In this document: positions 35,791-48,400 of the stretch, one piece after another | How the letters are laid out: every line of letters starts with the position of its first letter | Numbering within the stretch: the first letter of the stretch is position 1 | Assembly: GCF_000237925.1 (NCBI RefSeq) | Contig: NC_031496.1 | Location: 19,087,154 to 19,151,153 of the forward strand | Reading direction: 5' to 3' | DNA length: 64,000 nucleotides | Source of the DNA: Schistosoma mansoni | Taxonomy: Eukaryota; Platyhelminthes; Trematoda; Strigeidida; Schistosomatidae | Program-made: the position numbers and the translations under genes | The notes under the pieces: generated by a model | Seen by the model: only the letters and a program-made list of their open reading frames with translations | Databases searched by the model: none | Told to the model about the DNA's origin: nothing

Positions 35791-36799
35791 CTATAAAACA
35801 GAAATGTGAAACCAATAGAAAGATGGGGATTGCGAAATAAACCAGTGGTAATACACTACTTAGAATAGTGTTATACATAAATTATGTTAAAAGATATACA
35901 CCCCCATCGCTTCGGATCAAAATAGGCACCGATATTTCCAGAAGTAATTGAAGAACCCTAGTCAATTCATACTCTACAATTAAAAGGTGGGATTCAATGC
36001 ATAAAGCCGATTATTTATTTTCAAGTTTGAAGAAGTTGAAAAAATAGTGCTTCGTTTGTGATTTGGCTTACGATAAGTTTTTTTAATTTAACTTGCGCAT
36101 TAACAAGTGGTAAATGATGGTAATGACAATGAACTTTGTCATCTTATGTAAGAAACATCCTTAGTTTTTTTGATAAATTTAGGGGTGGCTCAGAATAGAA
36201 ACCAGTAAGAATTTTGTTGTGGTTTTATTTCACATTGGAAAAAGTGAGAACTTGCTTAACTGAAGGAAATCTTTCAAATGGTGTTTCGGTAAGACGATAA
36301 TTTATGGACGACCTTAGAGTAACGCTAAAATGAACTTGGAATGTCCACCTACTTAATAGGGTCAAATGAGGGTTATGTATTAGTATGAGGAATCAATATT
36401 AAGATTTAAAGTTGGATGTTAGGGTTAGAAATTTAATTTAATGTTTTCATTGCGAACTAACATTAGCTACAATGACAAAATGGTATTTAGCCAAATGAGT
36501 GAGTGAATTTCGCGCCGAAATTGAGGTTATCAATGGACTTATTTCTTACCTATGGATAAGTAATACAATATAGAAGTATGGCAAAAAGTTAATATTTTTT
36601 CTGGATTCGAAAAGGAAACGACATATAAAGAAATGATATATGAATTAAACTGGTAATCATTGACCAAGTCACCCACTTTAAATGCAACAAAACAACCAGA
36701 AAATATAAAACTTGATTTATCAACGCATACTATTGAATAGTTTCCTTTTAAACTACATTCATCCTACATTAAAGTACAAGATATTGACAATCAGAAGGG
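35791..36799. other. COPB1 3' flank, probable 3' UTR
   Basis: No frame was found. The COPB1 3' UTR must begin at 36799 and run leftward. An AATAAA on the minus strand at 36224-36229 is a possible but unproven polyadenylation signal. Confidence 0.4.
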
Positions 36800-37078
36800 T
36801 TAAACTGAACGTACTCTTTCTCCCATTGTGACAGCCATACCCTGTGTTTTAGCTCGAATTCGTACATGACCAGTTACAGGTTGATCAGCTTCCGCTTTTT
36901 CCAAACATAAATTAGCTAAAACATGTTCGCCAAATATTGTCTTGGCATAAAGCGTCACGCAAAGATAATCACAATCACCCGAAAGAGCCTCAGTAGGTGT
37001 TAGGCAACGTAAATTCGTATGTCTTGTAATTTGAGACAAATAGGTGAACAGATCTTTGATTTGCGTATTCACAGTAAC
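36800..37078 (-). CDS. COPB1: COPB1 exon 10 (last)
   Basis: 92 codons plus stop, [20 protein letters not shown] to [10 protein letters not shown], the appendage platform with [17 protein letters not shown] and [14 protein letters not shown]. The acceptor is ATTTCAG, after a 171-bp intron. Confidence 0.92.
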   Translation of the reverse strand, partial: VTVNTQIKDLFTYLSQITRHTNLRCLTPTEALSGDCDYLCVTLYAKTIFGEHVLANLCLEKAEADQPVTGHVRIRAKTQGMAVTMGERVRSV

Positions 37079-40000
37079 CTGAAATGATCACAAAGAGCCT
37101 TAATAAGTAATTGAGCATAAATTTACATGAAAAGAAACAAGCTACAACATGAATCGATTGAACATGACTCAAAAGAATAAGTTGATGTGATAATTTCGTC
37201 TATATATTCATTCAACCTCCAAACATTTTGTTATGAGTTTGATGCTCACCTTATTCTCCCATTCAAATTCAGACCACATTTGACGAAATTCACTTGGTGT
37301 ACAAGTGGCCGGCATAATGTACTCCATGATATCAATATGAATATCATTTAACACAATGCAAGTTGTTTCGCCAGATGAACCCCGAACATCGTAAGAAATA
37401 TTTCCGAAGATGATACCATTTTCAGTAGAAGAAACCTGAAAACATATATAAAATGCAATTAATTTAATCAGGTTGAAATGTAAATTAATAAGACAGTGAG
37501 TTCGATATTCAATTGGGCACATTGTAAATAAGTAGTAGAATAAATAAATATAGAATATAATCAATATTTAGATCGTCTAATATAAAGCTTTTTTTGATTT
37601 AGCTAATGAGTTTTATCACCAAACCTCAAAACTTTTTCTAGATACCTATTTGTTATGAATTTAGGAAAGAAGCTGTCTCCAATTTGTTGTGTTTTTATGC
37701 CCGCCTTTTTATCACGTGAATTATCTAGCAATCGGAATACGACATTTCCAATCTTAACACTTTGCCAAATCAATGACGTTCGACCAGTATGAACAGTCTA
37801 GCGTCCTTATTGATCCCTTGTCCGTCTAGCCCTTCCAATTGAGTCCAGAACACCAATTACAGCTTCTGCTATGCGAATCATTTATTTCAAGCGTATTTAG
37901 TTTATATACCAGACAGACAGATCGCATCATACCATGAAATAGAAAATAATATTTGTACGAGATTAAGCCAAAATGCGGCTGTGAACGTGGGAGACAATAA
38001 TCAATAAACTGAATATAATTTAGGGGCAGTAATTCGTATAATAATAATCTATGGGTCAAAATGAAGCTTATAATAAGATGAATATAGATACATACAACCT
38101 AATCACTGTATAGTTATACAATAACAATATACATAGAATAATAGTCCATTAATAGATCCCGGAAGTTACCCGTACTTATGTCTTCGCTAGGATATAACAC
38201 TGTTAAAAAGCAATAGGATAGAAAAATTCATTGTGATAATTTTTTTGTATTTTTCAGTAATTTTACGGTAACTTTAATATTTAATAAAAATTATACATAA
38301 TATAGAATACAAACTAACCTTAATATTTGCTTTGATACTAGCAAAATCTTGAGGTGCAATTGTTAATGGACTAGGTTTTTCAACCAGACGTAAATCGCCT
38401 AATGTAGACAGTTCTAATGTTAAATTTTGCAGTGTATCTTTGGTTTGATTAACAACTAATACATCTAACAAAATATCGAATTGATTCACATGAACATACG
38501 CTTCTGCGTATACAGGATCAGAAAAGCCAGTTAATTGGTGAACCTAAAAATTTTTGAAAAGAAAATAACTGATTCACTGAAGAAATGTATAACTTTGATA
38601 ACAGCATAGAGTAATAATAATAATTATTATTATTATATTTTGTGTTTGTGAACCAGTAATATTATTCAGGTGCCCAAACTGAAGTAGACAGAGAGGGTTT
38701 CAAATCCGTAACCGAATGAAGTTGCAAACTTAGAGGACAGAACGCTGAATAACTTGTATGTGTAATATCTTGTTAATTAAAAAACTGCCAGATTTAAATC
38801 AGCTACCAAAATAACCTGATCAATGGTTGTAGTCTAGGTAGTAAGCACTTGGAAGAATTAACTGGGTGGTATGGCACACAATCAATCACAGTGACGCAGA
38901 TGGATTTACTCCTTATATTCTTTTGGATCTTCAGTTAAAGTATTCCTTCATACATATTTTTCCTTTATTTTTCTCACAATGTTTATCCATTCCCACTATT
39001 ATGGGTACTTCGATTATCGCAACTGCTGTTATTCATTTCGTTGATCTCATTTTGTTTAGGTGATTTAGTATGCCAACTTGGGCACCGCAAATTTCTGCCA
39101 ACCTCTACATTGATTATTACTGACTGACCTGGATATTACAAAAATTCATCACATGAAGCATGGTTTATATGATCACTTGATAAGAGTTAAATTTTATTTG
39201 GAAACAATTATATAGGACTATAGGTATTTTAAAACTTCTGTAACTTGGTCACTGAGTACAAATACATGGACGTAACCCTGATGTACACTTTTATGTGAGT
39301 ACTAGTGACATTAACCAGCCGTCCACACCACACTGGGTAGAAAGGTTTGAACCTGGGATCTAGTAGTTAAAGGGAGAGGGATTTAACCAATGAGCGATTG
39401 CCTGTTTAGTTTGTAGATATGAAGGAATCTTAATTAAATCTACTATTTCCAATAATATCAAGATGTGAGTACCTAAAAACAGACAAGTTCATACAAATAA
39501 CGTTTGTTTACTTTACCTTACTGAGCTTAGATGTAGCATAAGCATCACCAGCATTTCCTTTTCCACCTGCACCCAGTGCTTGGCTAAGTGTTAAGTCAAA
39601 ACGATCTACTGTGTCACCAAACTCAGTTTGGCCAGTAAGTAGAGAGAATTTGATAGGCGCGTCCGCACGATTCAACTCAGCCAATTGTTTTTGATGCTCA
39701 ATTAAGCCTTGATTACGAGCTTTAGCATTGTTTTTACGTTCTGACTCTTGGTATGTAAGCATTTCAGTAAGGCAGTCACGAGATGTATGTTCGAAAGCCT
39801 CTAAGACTTCAGGACGACGATCAGCCAAGATCTGTACAAATGGAAAAGTAAAGCCAAAAATTGTTTGGTTACGTAACATTAATTATAAAGAATTCCAGAA
39901 GACATAGAACTAACGTTAATTATGGAGAGCTTTCCTCGATGTTTTCCACTTTTTATTAGTCCCCACCGTTTATGTAGTCCGAGAAGAATGGTCAACAGAT

Positions 40001-42413
40001 AAGATCCTGAGCTACTAAGTCCAGTGAGTTGCCTGCATAGATCCGGGGTTTTGAAGTACTATCATAAGTTAACCTGACATACCTAGCTTTTACTCAAACG
40101 TGAAACTTTCAGAAAATGAGTTATCAAACCTCAGTATTACTAGCATTCTATAAAACAATCAAGTAGATAATATTTCATTGAGACTTTGTATTGCTTACAT
40201 AATGCTTTAGATGTCAGGACTGTACCACTGAGTTATACTGGCCGCCTGTTCATGTAAAGAAATCAGCAATGGGAACAAGGTTGGTCATTATAACCACAGA
40301 GAGGCATTCATCTTAAGATAATTTATTTGATATTACTAGAGCTGGAAGGTAGTACAAATTGAATTTGAATCTCATGTTGACGGTTGACATTCACTAAATA
40401 ACTGTTATTTATAAATCGGACAATTCGCTTATAAGGAGAGAAATTTCGGTCACTGATTTTGTCTAACTATGACTACCGGTATTATATTATACATTATTCA
40501 TCATTGAAGTAAAATGATTTACCATCATGTATTAATAAAACAAGTAGGCAAAAATCAAAACAAAAACTCCATAAGATCAAAAATTATCCTACCTTTAGAC
40601 AAATCCACATACGATCTAAGTGGTCAGGATTTACTTGATGGGGAAGTAGTTGACTAGTAGCCAAATGTATCATACTCGCAATGATAAGCATACATTCAGC
40701 AGCGAATGAATTTTCTTTTGAAGTTATTTTACTTTTTGTGCTTTCATCTTTAACAGTTTTCATTTGTTCTTGTTTAAGAATCAATGAATATCGATAAAAT
40801 AATTTCACTAAACAGGCAGATAATACAACTCCAGGCATATAATGTGATTCGAATAGAGCTGCTTGTAGGACAGGTCGTTTTATTGCATTTACAGAGCTAG
40901 AATCTTTATTCGAACCTTAAATAATTTTAAAAATGAAACGGGGACAACTAATCAATTGATCACTTTTAACATGGATAGATCTGCTGTTTCATAGGACAAA
41001 TATTTTAAACAATTCACGTGTTCATTAGAGTAAAACATCAAACGTCAAAAAGTGTGATAGATTCTTTATCATTTCCTACAGTTAAATTCAATTACGGTGC
41101 ACGCTCCCTGAGGCTGAAACAACATGCACTATACATGTTAAAACCATTGAACTTAGTGTTTCAAGGTGGAACACTCATTGAATCATGATATCTACTGGGC
41201 CCAAACACATGGTAGCAGATTTTCAGGTTACTTACAAGGTGTTGTACACCTTATGCTTAATTTCGGAAATGGCTAGAAACAAATAGGTCAGAAAAAAATA
41301 GATGATAACATCATCATTTCGTAAACATTAAGTTTAAATTATAAGCACAAAATGGCTTTCTGTCTGCCTGAGCAATCCTAATTTCGGAACACTGGTTTTG
41401 TGATCAAAGAACTCTGTTTTTAACAAACAGGTCATGTGTTCATCTTGTTATTTTCATCTTATCTTGCTCATGAGGTATAGTAGCTTAAGCCAACACATGT
41501 CTATGCCAGGCTCTATGTTGATGTCTGTCTGATTGAAGTTCTAACACTTTCATCTACTTGAATTTAGAGACCCACGTATTATCACTACCTTGTTCACAAA
41601 GTGCCTCTTAAAAACGAGTTAATAAACCTGTTCTTGGTAAATGAACTACACTGATATTAAGTACTGCTTAATGTGCACTAAATTAAGCTGTTAATATAGT
41701 TAATATGATCATCTAGTTGGTCTTTGCAGGATGGACAAGTTGTTAAGTTTTGCTGATTGAACAGATGAAGAAATAAGTATATATATATATATATATTTCT
41801 GTCTAGTTATACATTTTTAATGTACAGCAACTCGTATTGAAGCCCTATTGTATCCGTTACATCAATCGGACGTGTTAGTTTTCCTTCCCTCACAATTTTG
41901 CACGGTATCTTATTGTGTTTCGGGTATCTGAGTCACTATGAACACAATAACATGGTGAAGATAATCTTGGCTGAGTAAGTGAATACTTAGCTGATGATTT
42001 TGACGATAGATGATGACATATCAAATACCATCTTCAGTGAAACATCGAAATAGAAAATTTCGGAAATTCGGGGTTTCAATTACAACCAATGACGTCTGAA
42101 ACTTAAAAACATATCTAAATGCATTATATTCTAAAACAAAATATATTGATTTACGTAACCTACGAAGAGTGAGAGCAGATTGAGTTGCGTATGTCCCATC
42201 TGCGGTAACACGTTGTGCTGGATTGACACCAACATTTACATCACCTGAAATTAGTACGGACGGCTGGCTTTGGTTTTCAGCAGACGAATCCACTGGATTC
42301 GCTTGACTGGCCTGTCTGCGTAACTCCTCATCAACAAGTGGTAGCTCGCCAATAACCTTGGTAAGATGATAGTCAAAATGCGAATAAAGAAATTAGAAAT
42401 AATAAATAAATAA

Positions 42414-42448
<35 letters not shown>

Positions 42449-45400
42449 GAAGCATGCACCTGGCTTCGTGCTGGACTGCATGTACGCCAGCCTAGTGGTA
42501 TTTACCCCAGGCTTCAGCGGTTATTATTTTCTTGACCGGGGTACCTAGCCTGTCGTATGCTCTGGTCGTGTTCTAGAGTAACTTTCGGGTTGCCTGATCT
42601 GCCAAGGGGGACGGGACAGAGCATGATGGTATTGTTGTGTGCTAGGTTCAAATCCGCCCCGTTATTGTTCTCATATGCCCCAAATGCGCTGCTGCGGATG
42701 AGAGTGGGGAGAGCCCGCCCTCTCTCGAAATGCTCTCACACGACCACGCGTATACAGCCTCTGCCGGGGAAGTCCCTACTCACTGCCTTCTCGTTGCGAG
42801 GGTGTTGTTTACGAAATTGAAAGGACGAAAAGCGAATGTCTGGTGCTTTAACAGGGTTGGTAGTCACGAGGGGGAGTTGGAAAACCCTCATTCCAAACTA
42901 GTGGTTCACATGGACTCTAGTATCCTGAGGGAGCAAATGGAGTATGAACCAAAGCCTCCGGGTGTGGCCCCCTAAGGAAACCACCTGCTTCAGTTTTGGG
43001 ACCTGGGCAGTATCACAGCCCTCGCACAAATCAAATGAGATTTGTGTGGCACATATATATCTGGTGTACCCTTGTACCAATATTTATGTGTTTAAATAAA
43101 TAAATAAATATGCCGTAAATTCTAATTTACATAGATGTTATCTGAGCTCGAAAATTTGATCGTGACTCTCTGTCGTATTTTTGCTTAATAATATTAGGAT
43201 AAACTTCCAAGGGAAGTGAGGAGTCAATATTTCGCTATATATGTTAGTGTTGGCAGTTTGTTCCAGTGGTCTGGGATGGTCTTTGTAATGGAGCAATTTG
43301 TCTGGTGCAATGGTTTCAGTAGCAGTTCCGATCCTGTTCTATCATCCTGAAACCTAACAAATCATTTTCTACTTTTATTGACCTCATAAGGGCCAAATGA
43401 GTAGAATTTCGTTTTCTATTTGAAGTACCGTAGCACACTGTATGTTGTGTATATTTTATAAGTAAAATTATGTTCAATAACTCCACTTTCTCATATTTAT
43501 TGTAATTTGACTATGAATCTCGGTTAATTTACACCCCACATAACTAGTATCCTGAATCCCCTTGAGCTATTGAATAAATGTTTTGTCCCAAATGCTACCT
43601 TTTTGAAGCTGTGTACGCAAAGAAAATTTATCATCCACAAAGTTTACATACTGATGTGGATCGGACAACAAACAGATTTCGGTCAATAAACTGGAAAGCA
43701 GTATTATTGATGAAGTCGGCTTGAGACTTTTTGCCGTGTTGCAAATAAGTTCTTGATATGTCAATTCAAAACGCATACTACATATACATTTTCAAGAGGA
43801 TATTGCACGGAAGTAACTGGGAATAAAATGGATAACATCTGCAACTTGCAGCTATGCTATTTCCAATGATTGCAATCGGAATGCAACTAGAGATAAATTC
43901 TACAAACTACTGAATAGCATTGTTGTGATGACGCAAAATGTGGCAGTCAAACATTTACATACAATCACATGGGACTTTTTAGTTGCACATTCAATAACAA
44001 TAATTCATCCCAATTGTTTGCAGATTACAAACTTTTTGATCGGCACCACCTTTTGACAGATAATACCCAATATTTTCTACACAATCAAATCTCATTATTT
44101 CAAGATGCTGCTGTATTCGGTTACTAACGGTGTAAACTTCGATTTGGGCACCTTAGTAGTATTCCAGCCCTCACACAAATCGAATGATTCATGTGGCTCA
44201 CATCTGTTTGGTGCCTCTTTATACCAATGCTTATGTGCTTAACAGAACTATCTATCCTTCTTCGGTATGTGACTGGATTATCGTATTCTAGTCAAAGCTA
44301 AACAATCATTTAGCGTTTCACTAGTTGCTAAATTACTACACTACATCGGTAGACTAACTAATTTAAGCAAATGTTAAGTGAACAAGATTTTGGATAAGCT
44401 ATCGATCCACTGACTAGTACAAAAAAGTCATCAGTACTTAATTCGTGTTAAGGATAAACGAGTTAATTCATCCATAGCTTTTTAAAATGTTCCCATTAAA
44501 AATGTGCTATGTATCTGTGAGTTCCTTGAAATGTTTCCACGTATGTTTGTTTACTTCAACAGATGAAGGGCGTTGCCATCAAATGTAGAAAATTTCATAA
44601 CGTCTACATAAAAACCTTGAAACATAGTCATAGAGTACGAAGAGACCGCAGTTGATAAGTATAATAGCAATCAAAAGATTTCCTAACATACACAATCCAT
44701 TAGAAAGTAGACTGACAAAATTATATTTAATGCAACTCCTTTATGAAGTACAATTTTGAGCTACACTTTGTTTGATTAGTGACGCTGCCCAGCTACGCAA
44801 AGTCAAATAGGTAAGGCCATTTTAGGAACTGTTATATACTAGTTGGAAGCCAGGCACTTTAACCACTAACCCAGTGGTACCAGTGAAACAATTGTTAAAT
44901 AGTACCCTGATCAACGATTTACAAAAACGTAGTGAAAGTTGGATTAGCACTCTAAAAATGTTTATTTAGATTACTTCAGGATTTGTCTTTAAATCAGTAT
45001 TTAATCCACGTGGTCTCTTAATAACAAACTTTCTAACACAGCAGTCTCGAAATAATACTGAATGCCAATGCATAAAAAGGCACGAAAACTCAAATGACTT
45101 TTTCACGGTTGTTCTCAATGAAGATGATACTCTGATGAGAGAAGTTACTGGGGTTTCCGAAAATAAATGATTTGAGAGCGTTATGATAAGTCAAACTAAC
45201 CTGGCGAATAAGAGTCATAAAGGAGTTAATTTCTTCATAAGTAGTACAATATTCACCAAAAATCCACACTAAATGTCGAAGAGTTTCACGGCCGACAATC
45301 GATGGAAAAATTTGCATCAATTTTTCCAAAATTTCAGCCTTTCTTTGAGGAAATCGCTCCAAAATTTCACGTAAAAATTTACAAGCCTCGTTCGCAGCTC

Positions 45401-48400
45401 GTGTATCGCCAATTTCTTCGTAGGTCAGGATCTTGAAAATTACAAATAAATACAACAGTTGTTATACGATGTATTATTTATTTATTAAAACATGTAAACA
45501 TTGGTGCAAAGAGGCACCAAATAGATATGCGCCATATAAATCGTTCGATTTATGTGAGGGCTGGGATACTGCCCAGGTGCTCAAACTGAAGCAGTTGGTT
45601 TTCTTAGGGGGTCACACCCGGAGCCTTTGACCCAAAGGTTTGATCCACAAGGCAGTGGAGCATCGTAAGGAGATGCAGTCCCATGGAAGTCGGTGACCAA
45701 TGATTCATTCATACGCCATTTGCTCCCTCAGGATACTAGAGTCCATGTGAACCACTAGTTTGGAATGAGGGTTTTCCAACTCCCCCTCGTGACTACCAAC
45801 CCTGTTAAAGCACCAGACATTCGCTTTTCGTCCTTTCAATTTCGTAAACAACACCCCCGCAACGAGAAGGCAGTGAGTAGGGACTTCCCCGGCAGAGGCT
45901 GTATACGCGTGGTCGTGTGAGAGCATTTCGAGAGAGGGCGGGCTCTCCCCACTTTCGTCCGCAGCAGGGCATTTGGGGGCGATTTAGCAACTAGTACGAT
46001 TAAACTAGAAATTATGCAAGGAGAAAATGAAGTCTCACTAAAGTTAAGAAATGCATATAACGTCACAGTAGAATCACACAGAATAAATTGGGGACGAAAA
46101 CAAACAAACCTAACGTAGCACAAAGTGTATAGTTTTACACTTAATAGCTCTCTGAGTCTGAATTTCAGCTAAAAAGTCTCGGAACAACCCAAACGCCATC
46201 AATAAATTACATGAAAATACATAAATGTCGCTTATATCCCCCTGTCTGAACATGAGGTGTTGTAGATTCGGTTGATAACCACTTATGCTAGGTTCTACAA
46301 GGTTTGTGACCGAATCATTAACTGACTGATATGCACCAAGAAGTTGCAGTGATAAAGCTGAAACTTTTACTATATGAAATAGAATATAACCAACCTAGCA
46401 CTTAGAGAAATGTGTGGATCTAAGTTGACACATCATAACAGAATGCTGAAAGTTAACAAGAGGGAAATCAAAGAAGTAGAGATGATAACACTAACAGCAG
46501 TGGAACATTAAAAAGGATAGAAACGGCGAAAGAAACGACATAAAACATAGAACAAAAGGTAAAATAATTTTCATGGCTAAAAGGAATATACAAATGAATG
46601 ATTATGGAGCCATTTTAATTCATCATTGATTATCGTATGGACTTCAATTAGACGATAACGGCAGCCAATGGTTGGAGACAGTGAATGTAGGGTGTGGTAA
46701 CTTGCATCAATACACATTTGTGCTAGGTTCTATGTCGGCTGACTGATGTGACAAAGCTTAGAACTAGTCGCAGTAGTGTTGTTGCATTCATTGATCTTGG
46801 ATACAAAGGCGAAATGAACTGGACGGTCGAACTTATATCAAGCAGCTGAAGTTTGCTAAAAATGAAAATATGCTGGAGAAAAAATAACTAACTATTTTAT
46901 CCAACCCCCAAATGCCCTGGTACGGCCGAGAGTGGGGAGAGTCCGCTCTCCCTCTCCAAATGCTCTCACATGGCCACGCGAATATATAGCCTCTTCCAGG
47001 GAAGTCCTACTCACTGCCTTCTCACAGCATTACTGTTGTTTACGAAATTGAGAGGACGAAAAGCGAATGTCCGGCGCTTTAACCGGGTTAGTGGACACGG
47101 AGAGTCCACCTAGGGGAGTTGTAAAACCCTCATTCCAAACCAATGGTGCACATGGGTTCCAGTATCCTGAAGGAACAAATGGCGTATGAACCAATCGTTG
47201 GTCACTGGCTACCAAGGGACTGCATCTCCTCAAGATGCTCCACTGCCTTGTGGTCTAGACCATGTCAAAGGCTCGGGGTGTGGCCCCCTAAGAAAACCAC
47301 CTGCTTCAGTTTGGGCACCCGGGCAGTATCACAGCCCTCACACAAATCAAATGAGATTTGTGTGGCGCATATATATCTGGTGCCCCCTTGTACCAATATT
47401 TATGTGTTTAAAAAATAATTATCCAGTCAAATGATACTTACTTCACAAATTGTCGGTACGATGCTTGGTAATACTTCTGGAAACCGTAAGCAAATATCAT
47501 ATATAGTGTGCACTAATGAAAAACGGTAAACAGATTCGTCAGAATTTTGATCATCTCCAGATGACTTTTCTCCATCACTAGCTGGAGCTGAAGGTCGTGT
47601 ATTCGTGCTGCAAGCTTTGATAAGTTCCTTACGAAATATCTTAATCAATTCTTCAGCTGTACGAGCTGTCACTAAATCCATCGTTAAATTAAGTGTTTTC
47701 TGACGAACTTCCATATCAGATGCATCTATAATAAAGAATATATCAGATGGAAAACAACAAACTTACTTATGATCTGCACGATATCCATAATTAGGTCCTG
47801 TAGAATACGCTCATGATACTGACGTAAATCAGTGAGACGTGACAATACAATTAGTTTTACATTGTTGTCACTTTCTTTCAGGATTAAATTAATGTAACAA
47901 CTTGCGGCTGCCTTAATGGCACTAGGAGCAGAACTTAGTGTTGTCAGCGTCCCTGCAGCTTCATAGCGCACAGCAGCACTACTAGATTGTAATAAGCTGT
48001 AAATACAACGAATAAACCGTAACCTTTCAGAAGGTTTAGCGAGACATACCTAGAGAATAAAAAGAATTATGTATGTGTGGACTTACTTTGTAGATTAACT
48101 CTACAATTATGAGCTGAAGAATATCACCGAAATTTTGTACTTCATCCAAACAAGAAGTAAGATAATCAAGAGCAGTACTCTGACTGACATGAAGCAACAT
48201 CATAAAAGCATTCCTTTTGCAAGAAGAATCTTGCTCTTGTTCGAGGAATCTTAGAATTTTCTCAGGTGCATCCGGAATAAGCGATTCGAAGTTTTTGTAT
48301 ATCGTAAAAATTGCCAGCACTGCATTTCGTCGAACATATGCATGTCGATGTTCCAGACACTGTTGAATAGATGGCATAATAGGCTCCAGTAATTCAGGTT

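Larger units (their letters stand above)
45432..47441 (-). other. COPB1 intron 3 holding two inverted R repeats
   Basis: This 2010-bp intron contains R copies at 45471-45985 (minus) and 46905-47414 (plus). The 3' end of each copy points to the nearest exon. Between them is AT-rich DNA with a scrap of LINE 3' UTR (46670-46740). Confidence 0.85.

Noticed and set aside
42557-42975. Overlapping frames of 81-87 codons in repeat R
   Set aside because: The frames are not kept in the same way between copies and match no protein family; treated as repeat, not gene.
43567-43776. 69-codon minus-strand frame inside COPB1 intron 4
   Set aside because: Not part of beta-COP, no splice signals in register, no recognisable motif.
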